A DNA stretch of 64,000 nucleotides from Pseudomonadota bacterium. GTDB taxonomy: Bacteria > Pseudomonadota > Alphaproteobacteria > Sphingomonadales > Sphingomonadaceae. The translations under genes and the position numbers were made by a program. Numbering within the stretch: position 1 is the first letter of the stretch; the number at the start of each line of letters is the position of its first letter. The notes below the pieces were generated by a model. That model was not told the origin of the DNA. It saw nothing but the letters and a program-made list of their open reading frames with translations, and searched no databases. Location of the stretch: NCBI GenBank assembly GCA_023389105.1, contig JAEWEY010000007.1:1-64000 (forward strand), written 5' to 3'. Below, piece by piece: positions 33,431 through 42,470 of the stretch.

Positions 33431-33446
33431 GTAAAGCTTACTTTAC
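33431..33446. promoter_or_regulatory. Likely autoregulatory operator of the XRE gene
   Basis: GTAAAGCTTACTTTAC is a perfect inverted repeat of 6 bases with a 4-base centre, ending two bases before the XRE ATG. Occupation by the repressor dimer would block the transcription start or initiation. The AT-rich arms stand out in this GC-rich window. The remaining spacer to thrS (33447-33525) shows no T-box or other leader. Confidence 0.6.
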
Positions 33447-33525
33447 GGGGGCGCCGGTCTTGTCAAATGCTGGCGGTCAGGCCGTGGTTGAGGCGTGGCA
33501 GTCGCGCCGCTACATGGCCTCCACC

Positions 33526-35535
33526 ATGACAAAGATGTTCAAGATCGCCCTTCCCGATGGCTCCGTCAGGGAAATGCCCGAAGGGTCGACGCCGGCGGAC
33601 GTCGCGGCGGCGATCGGGCCGGGCCTCGCCAAGGCGGCGCTCGCGGCCAAGATCGACGGCGAAGTCCGCGACATCATGCGCCCGTTCGAGGGCGACGCGA
33701 ACCTCGCACTGATCACTTCGCGCGACGAGAAAGACGCACTCGAGCTGGTGCGGCACGACTTCGCGCACGTGCTGGCCGAAGCGGTGCAGAACATCTTCCC
33801 GGGCACGCAGATCACCTTCGGTCCCGCGACCGAGGACGGCTTCTATTACGACTTCGCGCCTGCTCCCGGCCGCGGCCCGTTCACCGAGGAAGACTTGCCC
33901 GCGATCGAAGAAGAGATGCGGCGCGTGATTGCGGCCGACAAGCCGCTGGTCCGCGAAGTGTGGGACCGCGAGCGTGTGCGGCAGTTCTTCATCGACCATG
34001 GCGAGGCGTTCAAGGCCGAGTGGGTGATGGAGCTGCCCGAGGGCGAGCCGATCACCATGTACAAGACGGGTCATGGTCCGGCCGACTGGATCGACCTCTG
34101 CCGCGGGCCTCACCTGGCCTCGACCGGTAAGCTCGATCCGCAGGCATTCAAGCTGACCCGCGTCTCGGGCGCGTACTGGCGCGGCGATCCGAAAAACCCA
34201 ATGCTCAGCCGCATCTATGGCACCGCTTGGCTGAACAAAAAGCAGCTCGACGCCTATCTCGTCCGGCTCGAAGAAGCCGCCAAGCGCGACCACCGCAAGA
34301 TCGGGCAGGAGATGGACCTGTTCCATCTCCAGGCCGAAGCGCATGGCAGCGTGTTCTGGCACCCGCACGGCTTCACCATCTACCGCGCCCTCGAAGCCTA
34401 TATGCGCCGCCGCATCGACGAGGCCGGCTACCGGGAGATCAAGACGCCGCAGCTGATGGACGCGCGGCAGTGGGAGAAGAGCGGCCACTGGGGCAAATAT
34501 CGCGAGAATATGTTCGTCGTGCCGGACGAGATCCCGAGCACCGACGAAGATGCGCCGATCCTTTCGGGCGATGCGGACCTGATGGCGCTGAAGCCGATGA
34601 ACTGCCCGGGGCACATCCTCGTCTTCAAGCAGGGCATCACCAGCTACAAGGAACTGCCGATCCGTTTCTACGAGAACGGCAGCTGCCACCGGAACGAGCC
34701 GCACGGCGCGCTCCACGGGCTGATGCGCGTCCGCCAGTTCACGCAGGACGACGCCCACATCTTCTGCCGGGAGGATCAGGTCGTCAGCGAGGCGCAGGCG
34801 TTCTGCGAGCTCGCCGCACGCGTCTACAAGGACTTCGACTTCACCTACGAAATCAAGCTCGCGCTGCGCCCGGACAACCGGTTCGGCAGCGACGAGGATT
34901 GGGACATCGCGGAAGAAGAGCTGCGTCAGGCCGTGAAGGCTGCGGGCATGGCGACCGAAGAGTTCGGGTGGGAAGAGCTGCCCGGCGAGGGCGCTTTCTA
35001 TGCGCCCAAGCTCGAATGGCATCTCAAGGATGCGATCGGTCGCACCTGGCAGGTCGGTACGCTGCAGTCGGACCGTGTGCTGCCCGAGCGGCTGGACGCG
35101 ACCTACGTCGGTGAGGACGGGCAGAAGCATCGCCCCATGATGTTCCACCGCGCGATCTTCGGATCGTACGAGCGGTTCATCGGCATCCTGATCGAACATT
35201 ATGCGGGCAAGTTCCCGCTGTGGCTGGCCCCGGTGCAGGCGGTGGTCGCGACCATTGTCTCGGATGCCGACGGCTATGCGGAACAGGTCGCGGCGAAGTT
35301 GCGGGGGGCAGGGATTCGCGTCGAGACCGACCTCCGCAACGAGAAGATCAACTATAAGGTCCGCGAGCACAGCCTGGCCAAGGTTCCGCTCCTGCTGGTC
35401 GTCGGCAAGCGCGAGGCCGAGGAGGGCACGGTCGCGCTCCGGCGGCTGGGCAGCGACGAGCATCAGAAGATGATGAGCCTCGATGACGCGGTGGCGATGA
35501 TGCGCGCCGAGGCCGTTCCACCCGACTTGGCCTGA
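33526..35535 (+). CDS. thrS: Threonyl-tRNA synthetase
   Basis: 669 residues from ATG 33526 (an ATG at 33514 is an alternative; neither has a strong Shine-Dalgarno). Domains: TGS (about 3-65, KIALPDGSVREMPEGSTPAD), N2 editing domain with RHDFAHVLAEAVQ and DLCRGPHLAS, class II catalytic core with motif 2 NEPHGALHGLMRVRQFTQDD and zinc ligand in MNCPGHILVF, and the anticodon-binding domain (LAPVQAVVATI, KINYKVREHS). It charges tRNA(Thr). infC follows, as in many bacteria. Confidence 0.97.
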   Translation: MTKMFKIALPDGSVREMPEGSTPADVAAAIGPGLAKAALAAKIDGEVRDIMRPFEGDANLALITSRDEKDALELVRHDFAHVLAEAVQNIFPGTQITFGPATEDGFYYDFAPAPGRGPFTEEDLPAIEEEMRRVIAADKPLVREVWDRERVRQFFIDHGEAFKAEWVMELPEGEPITMYKTGHGPADWIDLCRGPHLASTGKLDPQAFKLTRVSGAYWRGDPKNPMLSRIYGTAWLNKKQLDAYLVRLEEAAKRDHRKIGQEMDLFHLQAEAHGSVFWHPHGFTIYRALEAYMRRRIDEAGYREIKTPQLMDARQWEKSGHWGKYRENMFVVPDEIPSTDEDAPILSGDADLMALKPMNCPGHILVFKQGITSYKELPIRFYENGSCHRNEPHGALHGLMRVRQFTQDDAHIFCREDQVVSEAQAFCELAARVYKDFDFTYEIKLALRPDNRFGSDEDWDIAEEELRQAVKAAGMATEEFGWEELPGEGAFYAPKLEWHLKDAIGRTWQVGTLQSDRVLPERLDATYVGEDGQKHRPMMFHRAIFGSYERFIGILIEHYAGKFPLWLAPVQAVVATIVSDADGYAEQVAAKLRGAGIRVETDLRNEKINYKVREHSLAKVPLLLVVGKREAEEGTVALRRLGSDEHQKMMSLDDAVAMMRAEAVPPDLA

Positions 35536-35544
35536 CGCGCCTTC

Positions 35545-35559
35545 GCCACACATCGTGGC
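35545..35559. repeat. Small hairpin in the thrS-infC spacer
   Basis: GCCAC and GTGGC flank ACATC ten bases after the thrS stop. It is followed by AAAA rather than a T-run, so it is a weak candidate terminator or leader element. The rest of the 114-base spacer holds the infC Shine-Dalgarno GGAG at 35638-35641. Confidence 0.3.
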
Positions 35560-35649
35560 AAAATCGACTCGCTTTTGCGCGCCTGCACTTTTCATTGTGC
35601 GGCCGAGTGCATAAGTCGACGGTTCCACAAGCAGAACGGAGACTCGACT

Positions 35650-36195
35650 ATACCACCGCCCTATCCGCGCCGAGGACCGGCGCCGCCGCAATTTACCGGC
35701 CCCCGCTACAATGAGTTCATCCAGTCCCAGAAGGTGCGGGTGATCGACGAAAACGGGGAAAACCTGGGCGTGATGTATACGCGCGAGGCATTCGAGCAGG
35801 CGCAGGGCGTCGGGCTCGACCTCGTCGAGATTTCTCCCAATTCCGACCCGCCGGTCGCCAAGTTCCTCGATATCGGCCGCTTCAAGTACGAAGCCCAGAA
35901 GAAAGCGAACGAGCAGCGCAAGAAGCAGAAGACGCAGGAGATCAAGGAGATCAAGATGCGTCCGAACATCGACGACCACGACTACGACACCAAAATGAAG
36001 AAGGTGTTCGAGTTCCTGGAGGATGGCGACAAGGTGAAGGTCACCATGCGCTTCCGCGGTCGCGAGATGGCGCATGGCGAACTCGGCATGGCAGTTTTGC
36101 GCCGTGTGCAGGAGCAGACGGCGGAGACCGCCAAGGTTGAGGCCCACCCGCGCATGGAAGGCCGCCAGATGCTGATGGTGCTGGCACCAAAATAA
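35650..36195 (+). CDS. infC: Translation initiation factor IF-3, probable ATA start
   Basis: 181 residues. No ATG, GTG or TTG lies at a sensible place. The nearest upstream in-frame start (TTG at 35575) has no Shine-Dalgarno and adds 25 unrelated residues, and the first ATG is deep within the conserved domain. GGAG at 35638-35641 is eight bases before ATA at 35650, giving M-PPPYPRRGPAPPQFTGPRYN. IF-3 N-domain: FIQSQKVRVIDENGENLGVM; linker KFKYEAQKKANEQRKKQK-like; C-domain IKMRPNIDDHDYDTKMK and VTMRFRGREMAHGELG. IF-3 rejects non-standard start codons, so infC genes with AUU/AUC/AUA starts regulate themselves. Confidence 0.93.
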   Translation: MPPPYPRRGPAPPQFTGPRYNEFIQSQKVRVIDENGENLGVMYTREAFEQAQGVGLDLVEISPNSDPPVAKFLDIGRFKYEAQKKANEQRKKQKTQEIKEIKMRPNIDDHDYDTKMKKVFEFLEDGDKVKVTMRFRGREMAHGELGMAVLRRVQEQTAETAKVEAHPRMEGRQMLMVLAPK

Positions 36196-36196
36196 G

Positions 36197-36412
36197 GTGG
36201 CCAGCCGCTCGCTCTCCTGTCCGCGCTGCAGCGGGTCGATGGAGCCGGGCTACACCATCGACATTGGTTACGGCACCAAGGCACTGCCGAAATGGGTCGC
36301 AGGCGAGCCGCAGAAGAGCATCTGGACCGGGCTTAAGCTTGGCGGGAAGGATCAGCTCGAGGTGACGACCTATCGTTGTCGCCGCTGCGGCTATCTCGAA
36401 AGCTACGCTTGA
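36197..36412 (+). CDS. Small zinc-ribbon protein (PF20097/DUF6487-like)
   Basis: 71 residues from a GTG at 36197, one base after the infC stop. The N-terminal knuckle is SLSCPRCSGSMEPGYT and the C-terminal one is YRCRRCGYLESYA; together they form a C-x2-C...C-x2-C zinc ribbon. The centre, PKWVAGEPQKSIWTGLKL, resembles the DUF6487 family of nucleic-acid or protein-binding ribbons. Tight coupling to infC suggests a translation-related role, which is only an inference. Confidence 0.85.
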   Translation: MASRSLSCPRCSGSMEPGYTIDIGYGTKALPKWVAGEPQKSIWTGLKLGGKDQLEVTTYRCRRCGYLESYA

Positions 36413-36557
36413 GCCCTTACTTACACGGCTGTTGCTAAATTGCTTCACCAGTGCGGATTGTAAATTAACCGCACGGCCTATCTTCCCTTGGAGCCGCTTT
36501 CAGGTTTAGCCTGATCCCACGACCGGGCGGCCTCGCCCGATTGGGGGAGAGAAATTG
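36413..36557 (+). promoter_or_regulatory. Leader of the TonB receptor with three inverted repeats
   Basis: This 145-base spacer contains GTGCGG/CCGCAC (36451-36456 and 36469-36474) around an AT-rich centre, TCAGG/CCTGA (36500-36504 and 36510-36514), and a strong CGGGCG/CGCCCG stem with a GCCT loop (36524-36539). The last stem ends just before the Shine-Dalgarno GGGGGAGAG. The first dyad could be an operator. The last could fold in the mRNA and limit ribosome access. No known riboswitch family is recognised. Confidence 0.4.
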
Positions 36558-39500
36558 ATGATCCGCAAGTCCGCCTTGCTGGTGACGACCGGGATGGTCG
36601 CCATCGCGACCCCGGCTTTTGCCCAGGATAACGACACCCGCGTTCAACCGACTCAGCCGTCACCGACCGAACAGGCAGCCGTCACGCCGCAGGCGCAGGC
36701 CGCTGCCGACGCGCCGCAGGACGTGATCGTGATCACCGCCCAGGGCCGTAAGCAGGTTCTGCAGGACGTTCCGATCGCGGTGACCGCCGTCGGCGCGCAG
36801 GACATGAAGAATTCGGGTGCGAGCGACATCCGCCAGCTGAACCAGCTTGCGCCTTCGCTGCTCGTTTCGTCAACGGGCAGTGAAGCGAATGGCTCCGCCC
36901 GCATCCGCGGCATTGGTACGGTCGGCGACAACCCAGGTCTCGAAAGCTCCGTCGCCGTGTTTGTGGACGGCGTTTACCGCTCACGTTCGGGCCTCGGCCT
37001 CACCGAGCTTGGCGAGATCGATCACGTCGAAGTCCTGCGCGGTCCGCAAGGAACGCTGTTTGGCCGCAACGCGTCTGCCGGTCTCATCCACATCTTCAGC
37101 AAGCCGCCTTCATTCACGTTCGGCGGCTATGGCGAGGTCACGGTCGGCAACTATAATCTCCGCCGGGTCGCCGGCGGTGTGACTGGCCCACTGTCGAGCA
37201 CCGTCGCCGCCCGCCTCGATGCGGTCTACGTGAAGCGCGACGGCTTCTATCGCGACCCGGCCAACGACACGCGCGTCAACGATCGCAATCGCTGGTTCAC
37301 GCGCGGTCAGATCCTGTGGAATCCGACCGAAAACATGTCGATCAAGCTGATCGGCGACTACACGCATCGCGACGAAAAATGCTGCGGCGCCGTGTACGTC
37401 GACAACAGCGTCAATTCGAACATCGGCAATCTCAACGAGATCGCCAATCCGCTCATTCAGCCGGGATCGAACCCGGCCCGCACGAATGACAGCGGTAACA
37501 ATATCGTCAATGTCCTGCGCGACCTTGGCCAGAACCTCAACGCCTTGCATTCGGGCTATGACCGCACGCTTTCGGTCACCCCGGGCCGCAGCTACGCGGG
37601 CAAGACGAAGGATTGGGGTCTTTCCGGCCAGATCGATTACGACATGGGCGGCGCCAAGCTGACGTCGATCACCGCCTATCGCGATTACAAAGCGGATCAG
37701 GGTGGCGACCTCGACTACAGCACGGTCGACATCCTTTATCGCCCCGCCGACGGCAATGCCGGCCGCAGCTTCAAGACGTTCAGCCAGGAATTGCGTTTCC
37801 AGGGCAAGACCCTCGGCGACAAGCTCGACTGGCTGGTCGGCGGCTACTACGCGGCCGAGAAGCTGCAGGTCACGGACAACCTGCGCTTTGGCAGCCAGTA
37901 CGGCCGGTTCGCCACCTGCCGCGTCGTTTCGCCCGGCGGCCTGGCGGCGCTTTATTCGCCGACGTCCCCGGCCTGCCTCGCGGCACGTCCGGCGGCCTTC
38001 GGCGCGGCTTCGCCGCTGATCTACGCCGCGTTCGACAATTTGGACCGCATGAACAATGTCGGTTCGACGCTCGATGTGTACGATCAGAAGAGCCGCAACT
38101 TCGCGCTCTTCACGCACAACATCTTCCACGTGACGCCGAAGCTCGATCTCACGGTCGGCCTTCGCTACACCACCGAGCGCAAGCAGCTGAACGCGCAGTT
38201 CGGCAACAACAACACGGCGTGCCCAGCGAACCAGGCGCTCCTTGGCAACTTCATCAATCCGAACAGCCCGGGCTTCAACGCCGCCCTGTTCTCGGTGTCG
38301 AACGCCCTGTTGTCGCTGTCCTGCCAGGGGAATGCGACGTCCGAGCTGAACGGCGTCCGGATCTCCGACGCGCGCAAGGAGCATAAGCTCACCGGAACCG
38401 GCGTCATCTCCTACAAGCCGACCGAGGACAGCCTGATCTACGGCAGCTTCTCGCGCGGCTATAAGGCTGGCGGTTTCAACCTCGATCGTTCGGCACTGAA
38501 GCTGCCGACCGTCTCCTTCGCCAGCCTCGGCGGTCCCCAGGCTCTGGTCGGCAACCTCCAGTTCGACCCCGAAATCGTCGATGCGTGGGAAATCGGCGGC
38601 AAGTTCTCGGCCCGTGGGATCCTGTTCAACGTCGCGGCCTTCCGTCAGCAGTTCAAGAACTTCCAGCTGAACACGTTCGACGGGTCGGTCTTCATCGTTC
38701 AGAACGTCAATGGTTGCGGCGCCAGCCTCAACGGTCTCGATCGCGACAACAGCACGGCTCCGGGTTCGGCCAACTTCGTCGCGCCGGTGATCGCGCCAGG
38801 CTCGGCCTACAGCCTCAACCCCGCGGCGCTGACCGGCGCCTGCGCGGCTGACGATGTGAGCTACGGTGTCCGGTCGCAGGGCGTCGAGCTGGAAGCCAGC
38901 TTCAGTCCGATGCGCGACCTGCGCGTCAACCTGGGCTTCACCTACGCCGACACCAAGTATCGCAATAACCTGGTCGGCACCGACAACGGCGCGCCGCTCA
39001 ACCCGGCTCTCCGCGTCCTGCCTGGCAAGAACATTTCGAATGCGCCGAAAGCGGTCGGCACCGGCGCCCTGTCCTACACGCCGCGAATTGGCGGAAGCGG
39101 GCTGACCGGCCTGTTCTACGTCGATGCGCGCGTGACCGGTAAGTACAACACCGGTTCCGACCTGTTTCCGCAAAAGGGACAGAAGGGCTATTCGGTGGTC
39201 AACGGGCGCGTCGGCATCCGTGGTCCGAACGAGTCCTGGGCGATCGAGCTGTGGGCGCAGAACCTGTTCAACAAGGATTATGCGCAGGTCGCGTTCAACT
39301 CACCGTTCCAGCAGGGTGGATCGACCCAGCCGCCGTACGCGGCCGGCTTCACGCACGCGCCGTTCATCGACCCGCAGTATCCGGGTGGACGCCAGCTGTT
39401 CTCGATGTTCCTGGCCGAACCGCGGACTTTCGGCATGACGCTTCGCGCCAAGTTCGGCGGCCGCAGGGTCGAGCCGTATGTTGCTCCGCCCGCACCCCCG

Positions 39501-39629
39501 CCGCCCCCGCCACCGCCGCCCGCGACCCAGACGTGCCCGGATGGGTCGGTGATCGAAGCGACGGCAGCTTGCCCGGTACCGCCGCCGCCGCCGCCGCCGC
39601 CACCACCGGCGCCGGAGCGCGGCAACTAG
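36558..39629 (+). CDS. TonB-dependent receptor with a proline-rich C-terminal tail
   Basis: 1023 residues from the ATG at 36558 (a TTG directly before it is less likely). Signal peptide MIRKSALLVTTGMVAIATPAFAQ. Plug domain (about 55-190) with DVIVITAQGRKQVLQDVPIA, RIRGIGTVGDNPGLE, and VEVLRGPQGTLFGRNASAGL; 22-strand barrel up to PRTFGMTLRAKF near residue 970. Unlike most receptors the chain does not end there: a tail of about 50 residues holds two proline runs around TCPDGSVIEATAACPVP, with a possible disulfide. Typical sphingomonad outer-membrane receptor; ligand unknown. Terminator follows. Confidence 0.93.
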   Translation: MIRKSALLVTTGMVAIATPAFAQDNDTRVQPTQPSPTEQAAVTPQAQAAADAPQDVIVITAQGRKQVLQDVPIAVTAVGAQDMKNSGASDIRQLNQLAPSLLVSSTGSEANGSARIRGIGTVGDNPGLESSVAVFVDGVYRSRSGLGLTELGEIDHVEVLRGPQGTLFGRNASAGLIHIFSKPPSFTFGGYGEVTVGNYNLRRVAGGVTGPLSSTVAARLDAVYVKRDGFYRDPANDTRVNDRNRWFTRGQILWNPTENMSIKLIGDYTHRDEKCCGAVYVDNSVNSNIGNLNEIANPLIQPGSNPARTNDSGNNIVNVLRDLGQNLNALHSGYDRTLSVTPGRSYAGKTKDWGLSGQIDYDMGGAKLTSITAYRDYKADQGGDLDYSTVDILYRPADGNAGRSFKTFSQELRFQGKTLGDKLDWLVGGYYAAEKLQVTDNLRFGSQYGRFATCRVVSPGGLAALYSPTSPACLAARPAAFGAASPLIYAAFDNLDRMNNVGSTLDVYDQKSRNFALFTHNIFHVTPKLDLTVGLRYTTERKQLNAQFGNNNTACPANQALLGNFINPNSPGFNAALFSVSNALLSLSCQGNATSELNGVRISDARKEHKLTGTGVISYKPTEDSLIYGSFSRGYKAGGFNLDRSALKLPTVSFASLGGPQALVGNLQFDPEIVDAWEIGGKFSARGILFNVAAFRQQFKNFQLNTFDGSVFIVQNVNGCGASLNGLDRDNSTAPGSANFVAPVIAPGSAYSLNPAALTGACAADDVSYGVRSQGVELEASFSPMRDLRVNLGFTYADTKYRNNLVGTDNGAPLNPALRVLPGKNISNAPKAVGTGALSYTPRIGGSGLTGLFYVDARVTGKYNTGSDLFPQKGQKGYSVVNGRVGIRGPNESWAIELWAQNLFNKDYAQVAFNSPFQQGGSTQPPYAAGFTHAPFIDPQYPGGRQLFSMFLAEPRTFGMTLRAKFGGRRVEPYVAPPAPPPPPPPPPATQTCPDGSVIEATAACPVPPPPPPPPPPAPERGN

Positions 39630-39648
39630 ATACAGTATTAAAGGGGAG

Positions 39649-39675
39649 GGCCCGGCTTAACCGCCGGGCCTTTTT
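39649..39675 (+). terminator. Rho-independent terminator of the TonB receptor gene
   Basis: GGCCCGGC (39649-39656), loop TTAACC, GCCGGGCC (39663-39670), then TTTTT. A GC-only 8-base stem and T-run make this the clearest terminator in the window. It lies directly before the convergent glnD stop codon and is oriented for the plus strand. Confidence 0.92.
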
Positions 39676-42393
39676 CTATGCGGCTTTGGCGCGGGCCGGC
39701 TTGCGCGCCGCTTCGATGAGCGCAGTCCGCAACGCTTCGCCTTGCTGCGGCGTCAGCTTCTTGTTGCCGGCCGTCAGGTAGAAGACGTCGACGGCACGTT
39801 CGCCATAGGTGGCGATATGCGCGGAATGAATGTCGAGGCCCTGCGCGTGGATGGCGGCTGCGAGACCGGCAAGAAGCGCTGGACGGTCGCGGGCATGGAC
39901 TTCGACGACGGTGGTGCGACTCGACGCACGGTCGGCGATCGTCACCGAAGGCGCAACCTCGAACGCACTCGCACCACGCCGCTGGATTTCGGGCAGCGGC
40001 GGCGGGACGACTTCGTCCAAGGCGCCGAGGACCGACTTCACCAACCGCATCCGCAAGCGGCGATCGGCATATGGCTGCCCGCGCCCATCCAGCACCAGCA
40101 GATTGTCGAGCGCCATGCCATCGCGGGTGGTGTGAATACGGGCGTCGATGATATTCGCGCCCGCGGCCGCCAGTCCGGCGCAGATACGGTAGAACAAGGC
40201 CTCGCGGTCTGGCGTAAACACGCTGACGCGCGTGGCGCCGGTCTCCGGATCGTCTTCAACGACAACGTCCGGACGCGCCAACGCGATATGCGCTTCGGCA
40301 GCAGCAACCTGCCGTGCGTTGGCGATCTGCCAGGCCGGCGGCTCGGCAAGCCAGTAGCTGTCCGGTAACCGGCGCGCGTGCGCCCGTGCGGCACTGGTTT
40401 TCCAACCGAGCGCCTCGGCCAATTCTTGCTGGCGCTGACCGACCAATTCCGACCGCCCATGCTGTTTGTGCCCAAGGCGAAGCCGTTCCTCTGCCGCTTC
40501 GAAGAGGGTGCGCAGCAACGTGCGTTTCCACTCGTTCCACACGCCTGGCCCAACGGCGCGAATGTCGACGACCGTGAGGATGAGGAGGAGTCGCAGACGT
40601 TCCGGACTCTGCACCTGGCGAACGAAATCCTCGATGGTCTTCGGATCGGTCAGGTCGCGTTTGAACGCTGTCGACGATAACAGAAGGTGGTAGCGCACGA
40701 GCCAGGCGACCGTTTCGGTTTCCGCGCCGTCGAGCCCGAACCGCGGACAAAGTTTGCGCGCGATTTCGGCGCCGATGACGCTGTGATCTCCACCCCGCCC
40801 CTTGGCGATGTCGTGCAGAAGGACGGCGACGTAAAGGACACGGCGCGACGCGATCTGCTTGATGATCGCGGTCGACAGCGGATGGTCCTGCTTGAGATCG
40901 CCTCGCTCAATGGACGCCAGCAGGCCGAGCGCGCGGATGGAATGCTCGTCGACCGTGTAGTGATGGTACATGTCGAACTGCATCTGCGCGACGACACGGC
41001 CGAAGTCGGGCACGAACCGGCCGAACACGCCCGCTTCGTTCATCCATCGCAGCACTGTTTCCGGATGATCCACCGACGTGAGGGTTTCAAGGAAGAGAGC
41101 ATTGGCACGCGCATCGTGTCGGACGTTGCGCTTGATCAGCTTCGCGTCCCGGCTGGCTGCCCGCATCGCCGCGGGATGGATTTCCAGCTTCTCGCGTGAG
41201 GCAAGCGCAAACAGTTCGAGCAGCCGGACCGGATCTTTTCGGAAAAAGTCATCCGCCGGAATGGAAATGCGGCCGCGGTCGAGGACGAAGCCGCCAAGCC
41301 GCTTGGGCCGTCGGCGAATGGTTGGCAGCGCAAAGCGGAGCCCCTTCCTGCCCATCTGCTCGTCAAGCTGGGCTAGGAACAGGCCGGTCAGGTCGCCCAC
41401 CGTTTTGGCATTCAGGAAATAGAATTGCATGAAGCGCTCGACCGCGGCTTTGCCGGGGCGGTCGGCGTAATGCATGATCTCGGCAATGCGCGGCTGATAG
41501 TCGAAATTGAGCCGCTCTTCCGGCCGGCCCGCCAGCTCGTGCAAATGGCAGCGAACGGACCAGAAGAAGCGTTCAGCACGGTCGAAGCGGCGGAACTCGG
41601 CGCTGGTCAGCAGACCGGCCTTCACGAGCTCCGCAGGGCTCTCCACACCGTGAACGTATTTGCCAATCCAATAGAGCGTCTGGAGATCACGGAGGCCGCC
41701 CTTGCCGTCCTTGACGTTGGGTTCGACCACGTAGCGGCTGTCACCCATCTTCACATGCCGCGCATCCCGCTCGGCGAGCTTGGCCGCAACAAAGTCGGCC
41801 GCCGTTCCGGAAACGACTTCCTTGCGGAAGCGGGCGATAGCCGCGTCGAAGACCGCTTCGTCGCCCCACAGATAGCGTGCTTCCAGCGCAGCCGTGCGGA
41901 CCGTAATGTCCTTCTTCGCAACAGCGATAAGCTGGCCGATCGAGCGAACCGAATGCCCGACCTTAAGCTTGAGGTCCCACAGCAGATGCAGGAGCGCCTG
42001 GGCAATTCGCTCCTGCTCGGCAGTGGGGGCCTTGGCCGTCAGGATCATCAAGTCGAGGTCGCTATATGGCGCCATCTCGCCTCGGCCGGTCCCGCCGAGC
42101 CCGACAATCGCGAGGCCGTTTGAATCATTGCAGACCCCAGCGCAGATGAAATCGTAGGCAAGCCGGATGATCTGATCGTGAAGGAAGCAGGTGGCTCGAG
42201 CAGCCGCGCGTCCATTGCCGGGTTCCGCCCGTAGCCGCCGGCTGATCTCCGCGCGTCCGGCCGCCAGCGCTTCCGCGAGCACGCTGCCAGCTTCGTCGGT
42301 CGCGCCGTGAGCCGCGCGGAGACGGTCGCCGACCGCCCGCCGGTCGATGATCGTGCGTGGCTCCGGTATCGCGTCTGGCCGATGCGAGGACAT
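39676..42393 (-). CDS. glnD: PII uridylyltransferase/uridylyl-removing enzyme
   Basis: 905 residues from ATG 42393 (a GTG five codons upstream is also possible). Domains in order: nucleotidyltransferase (GLGGTGRGEMAPYSDLDLM near 105), GlnE/GlnD linker (KDGKGGLRDLQTLYW), HD phosphohydrolase (LLHDIAKGRGGDHSVIG near 475), and two C-terminal ACT domains (VSVFTPDREALFYRICAGL and EVHARDRPALLAGLAAAI). It senses glutamine and sets uridylylation of PII, controlling nitrogen assimilation. All catalytic motifs are intact. Confidence 0.97.
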   Translation of the reverse strand: MSSHRPDAIPEPRTIIDRRAVGDRLRAAHGATDEAGSVLAEALAAGRAEISRRLRAEPGNGRAAARATCFLHDQIIRLAYDFICAGVCNDSNGLAIVGLGGTGRGEMAPYSDLDLMILTAKAPTAEQERIAQALLHLLWDLKLKVGHSVRSIGQLIAVAKKDITVRTAALEARYLWGDEAVFDAAIARFRKEVVSGTAADFVAAKLAERDARHVKMGDSRYVVEPNVKDGKGGLRDLQTLYWIGKYVHGVESPAELVKAGLLTSAEFRRFDRAERFFWSVRCHLHELAGRPEERLNFDYQPRIAEIMHYADRPGKAAVERFMQFYFLNAKTVGDLTGLFLAQLDEQMGRKGLRFALPTIRRRPKRLGGFVLDRGRISIPADDFFRKDPVRLLELFALASREKLEIHPAAMRAASRDAKLIKRNVRHDARANALFLETLTSVDHPETVLRWMNEAGVFGRFVPDFGRVVAQMQFDMYHHYTVDEHSIRALGLLASIERGDLKQDHPLSTAIIKQIASRRVLYVAVLLHDIAKGRGGDHSVIGAEIARKLCPRFGLDGAETETVAWLVRYHLLLSSTAFKRDLTDPKTIEDFVRQVQSPERLRLLLILTVVDIRAVGPGVWNEWKRTLLRTLFEAAEERLRLGHKQHGRSELVGQRQQELAEALGWKTSAARAHARRLPDSYWLAEPPAWQIANARQVAAAEAHIALARPDVVVEDDPETGATRVSVFTPDREALFYRICAGLAAAGANIIDARIHTTRDGMALDNLLVLDGRGQPYADRRLRMRLVKSVLGALDEVVPPPLPEIQRRGASAFEVAPSVTIADRASSRTTVVEVHARDRPALLAGLAAAIHAQGLDIHSAHIATYGERAVDVFYLTAGNKKLTPQQGEALRTALIEAARKPARAKAA

Positions 42394-42470
42394 AGAACCT
42401 ATTGCCACGGTATCGCCGTGGCGCTCAACGGGTATCGACCTGCTGCGACTCCTGCCGGTAGAGTGAGCCC

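Noticed and set aside
33447..33525. Possible T-box leader of thrS
   Set aside because: The spacer is too short and lacks specifier and T-box sequences.
33463..36147. An 894-codon open frame on the minus strand
   Set aside because: It is fully antisense to thrS and infC. High-GC codon bias keeps the opposite frame open, and its translation matches no family.
37110..39173. A 687-codon open frame on the minus strand
   Set aside because: Antisense shadow of the TonB receptor with Arg/Asp-rich composition and no motif.
39278..39625. A glycine-rich reading frame on the minus strand
   Set aside because: The long Gly runs are just the complement of the proline codons in the receptor tail.
39649..39675. 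Terminator acting also for glnD on the minus strand
   Set aside because: On that strand the stem is followed by CTCCCC, not a T-run, so only the plus direction is supported.
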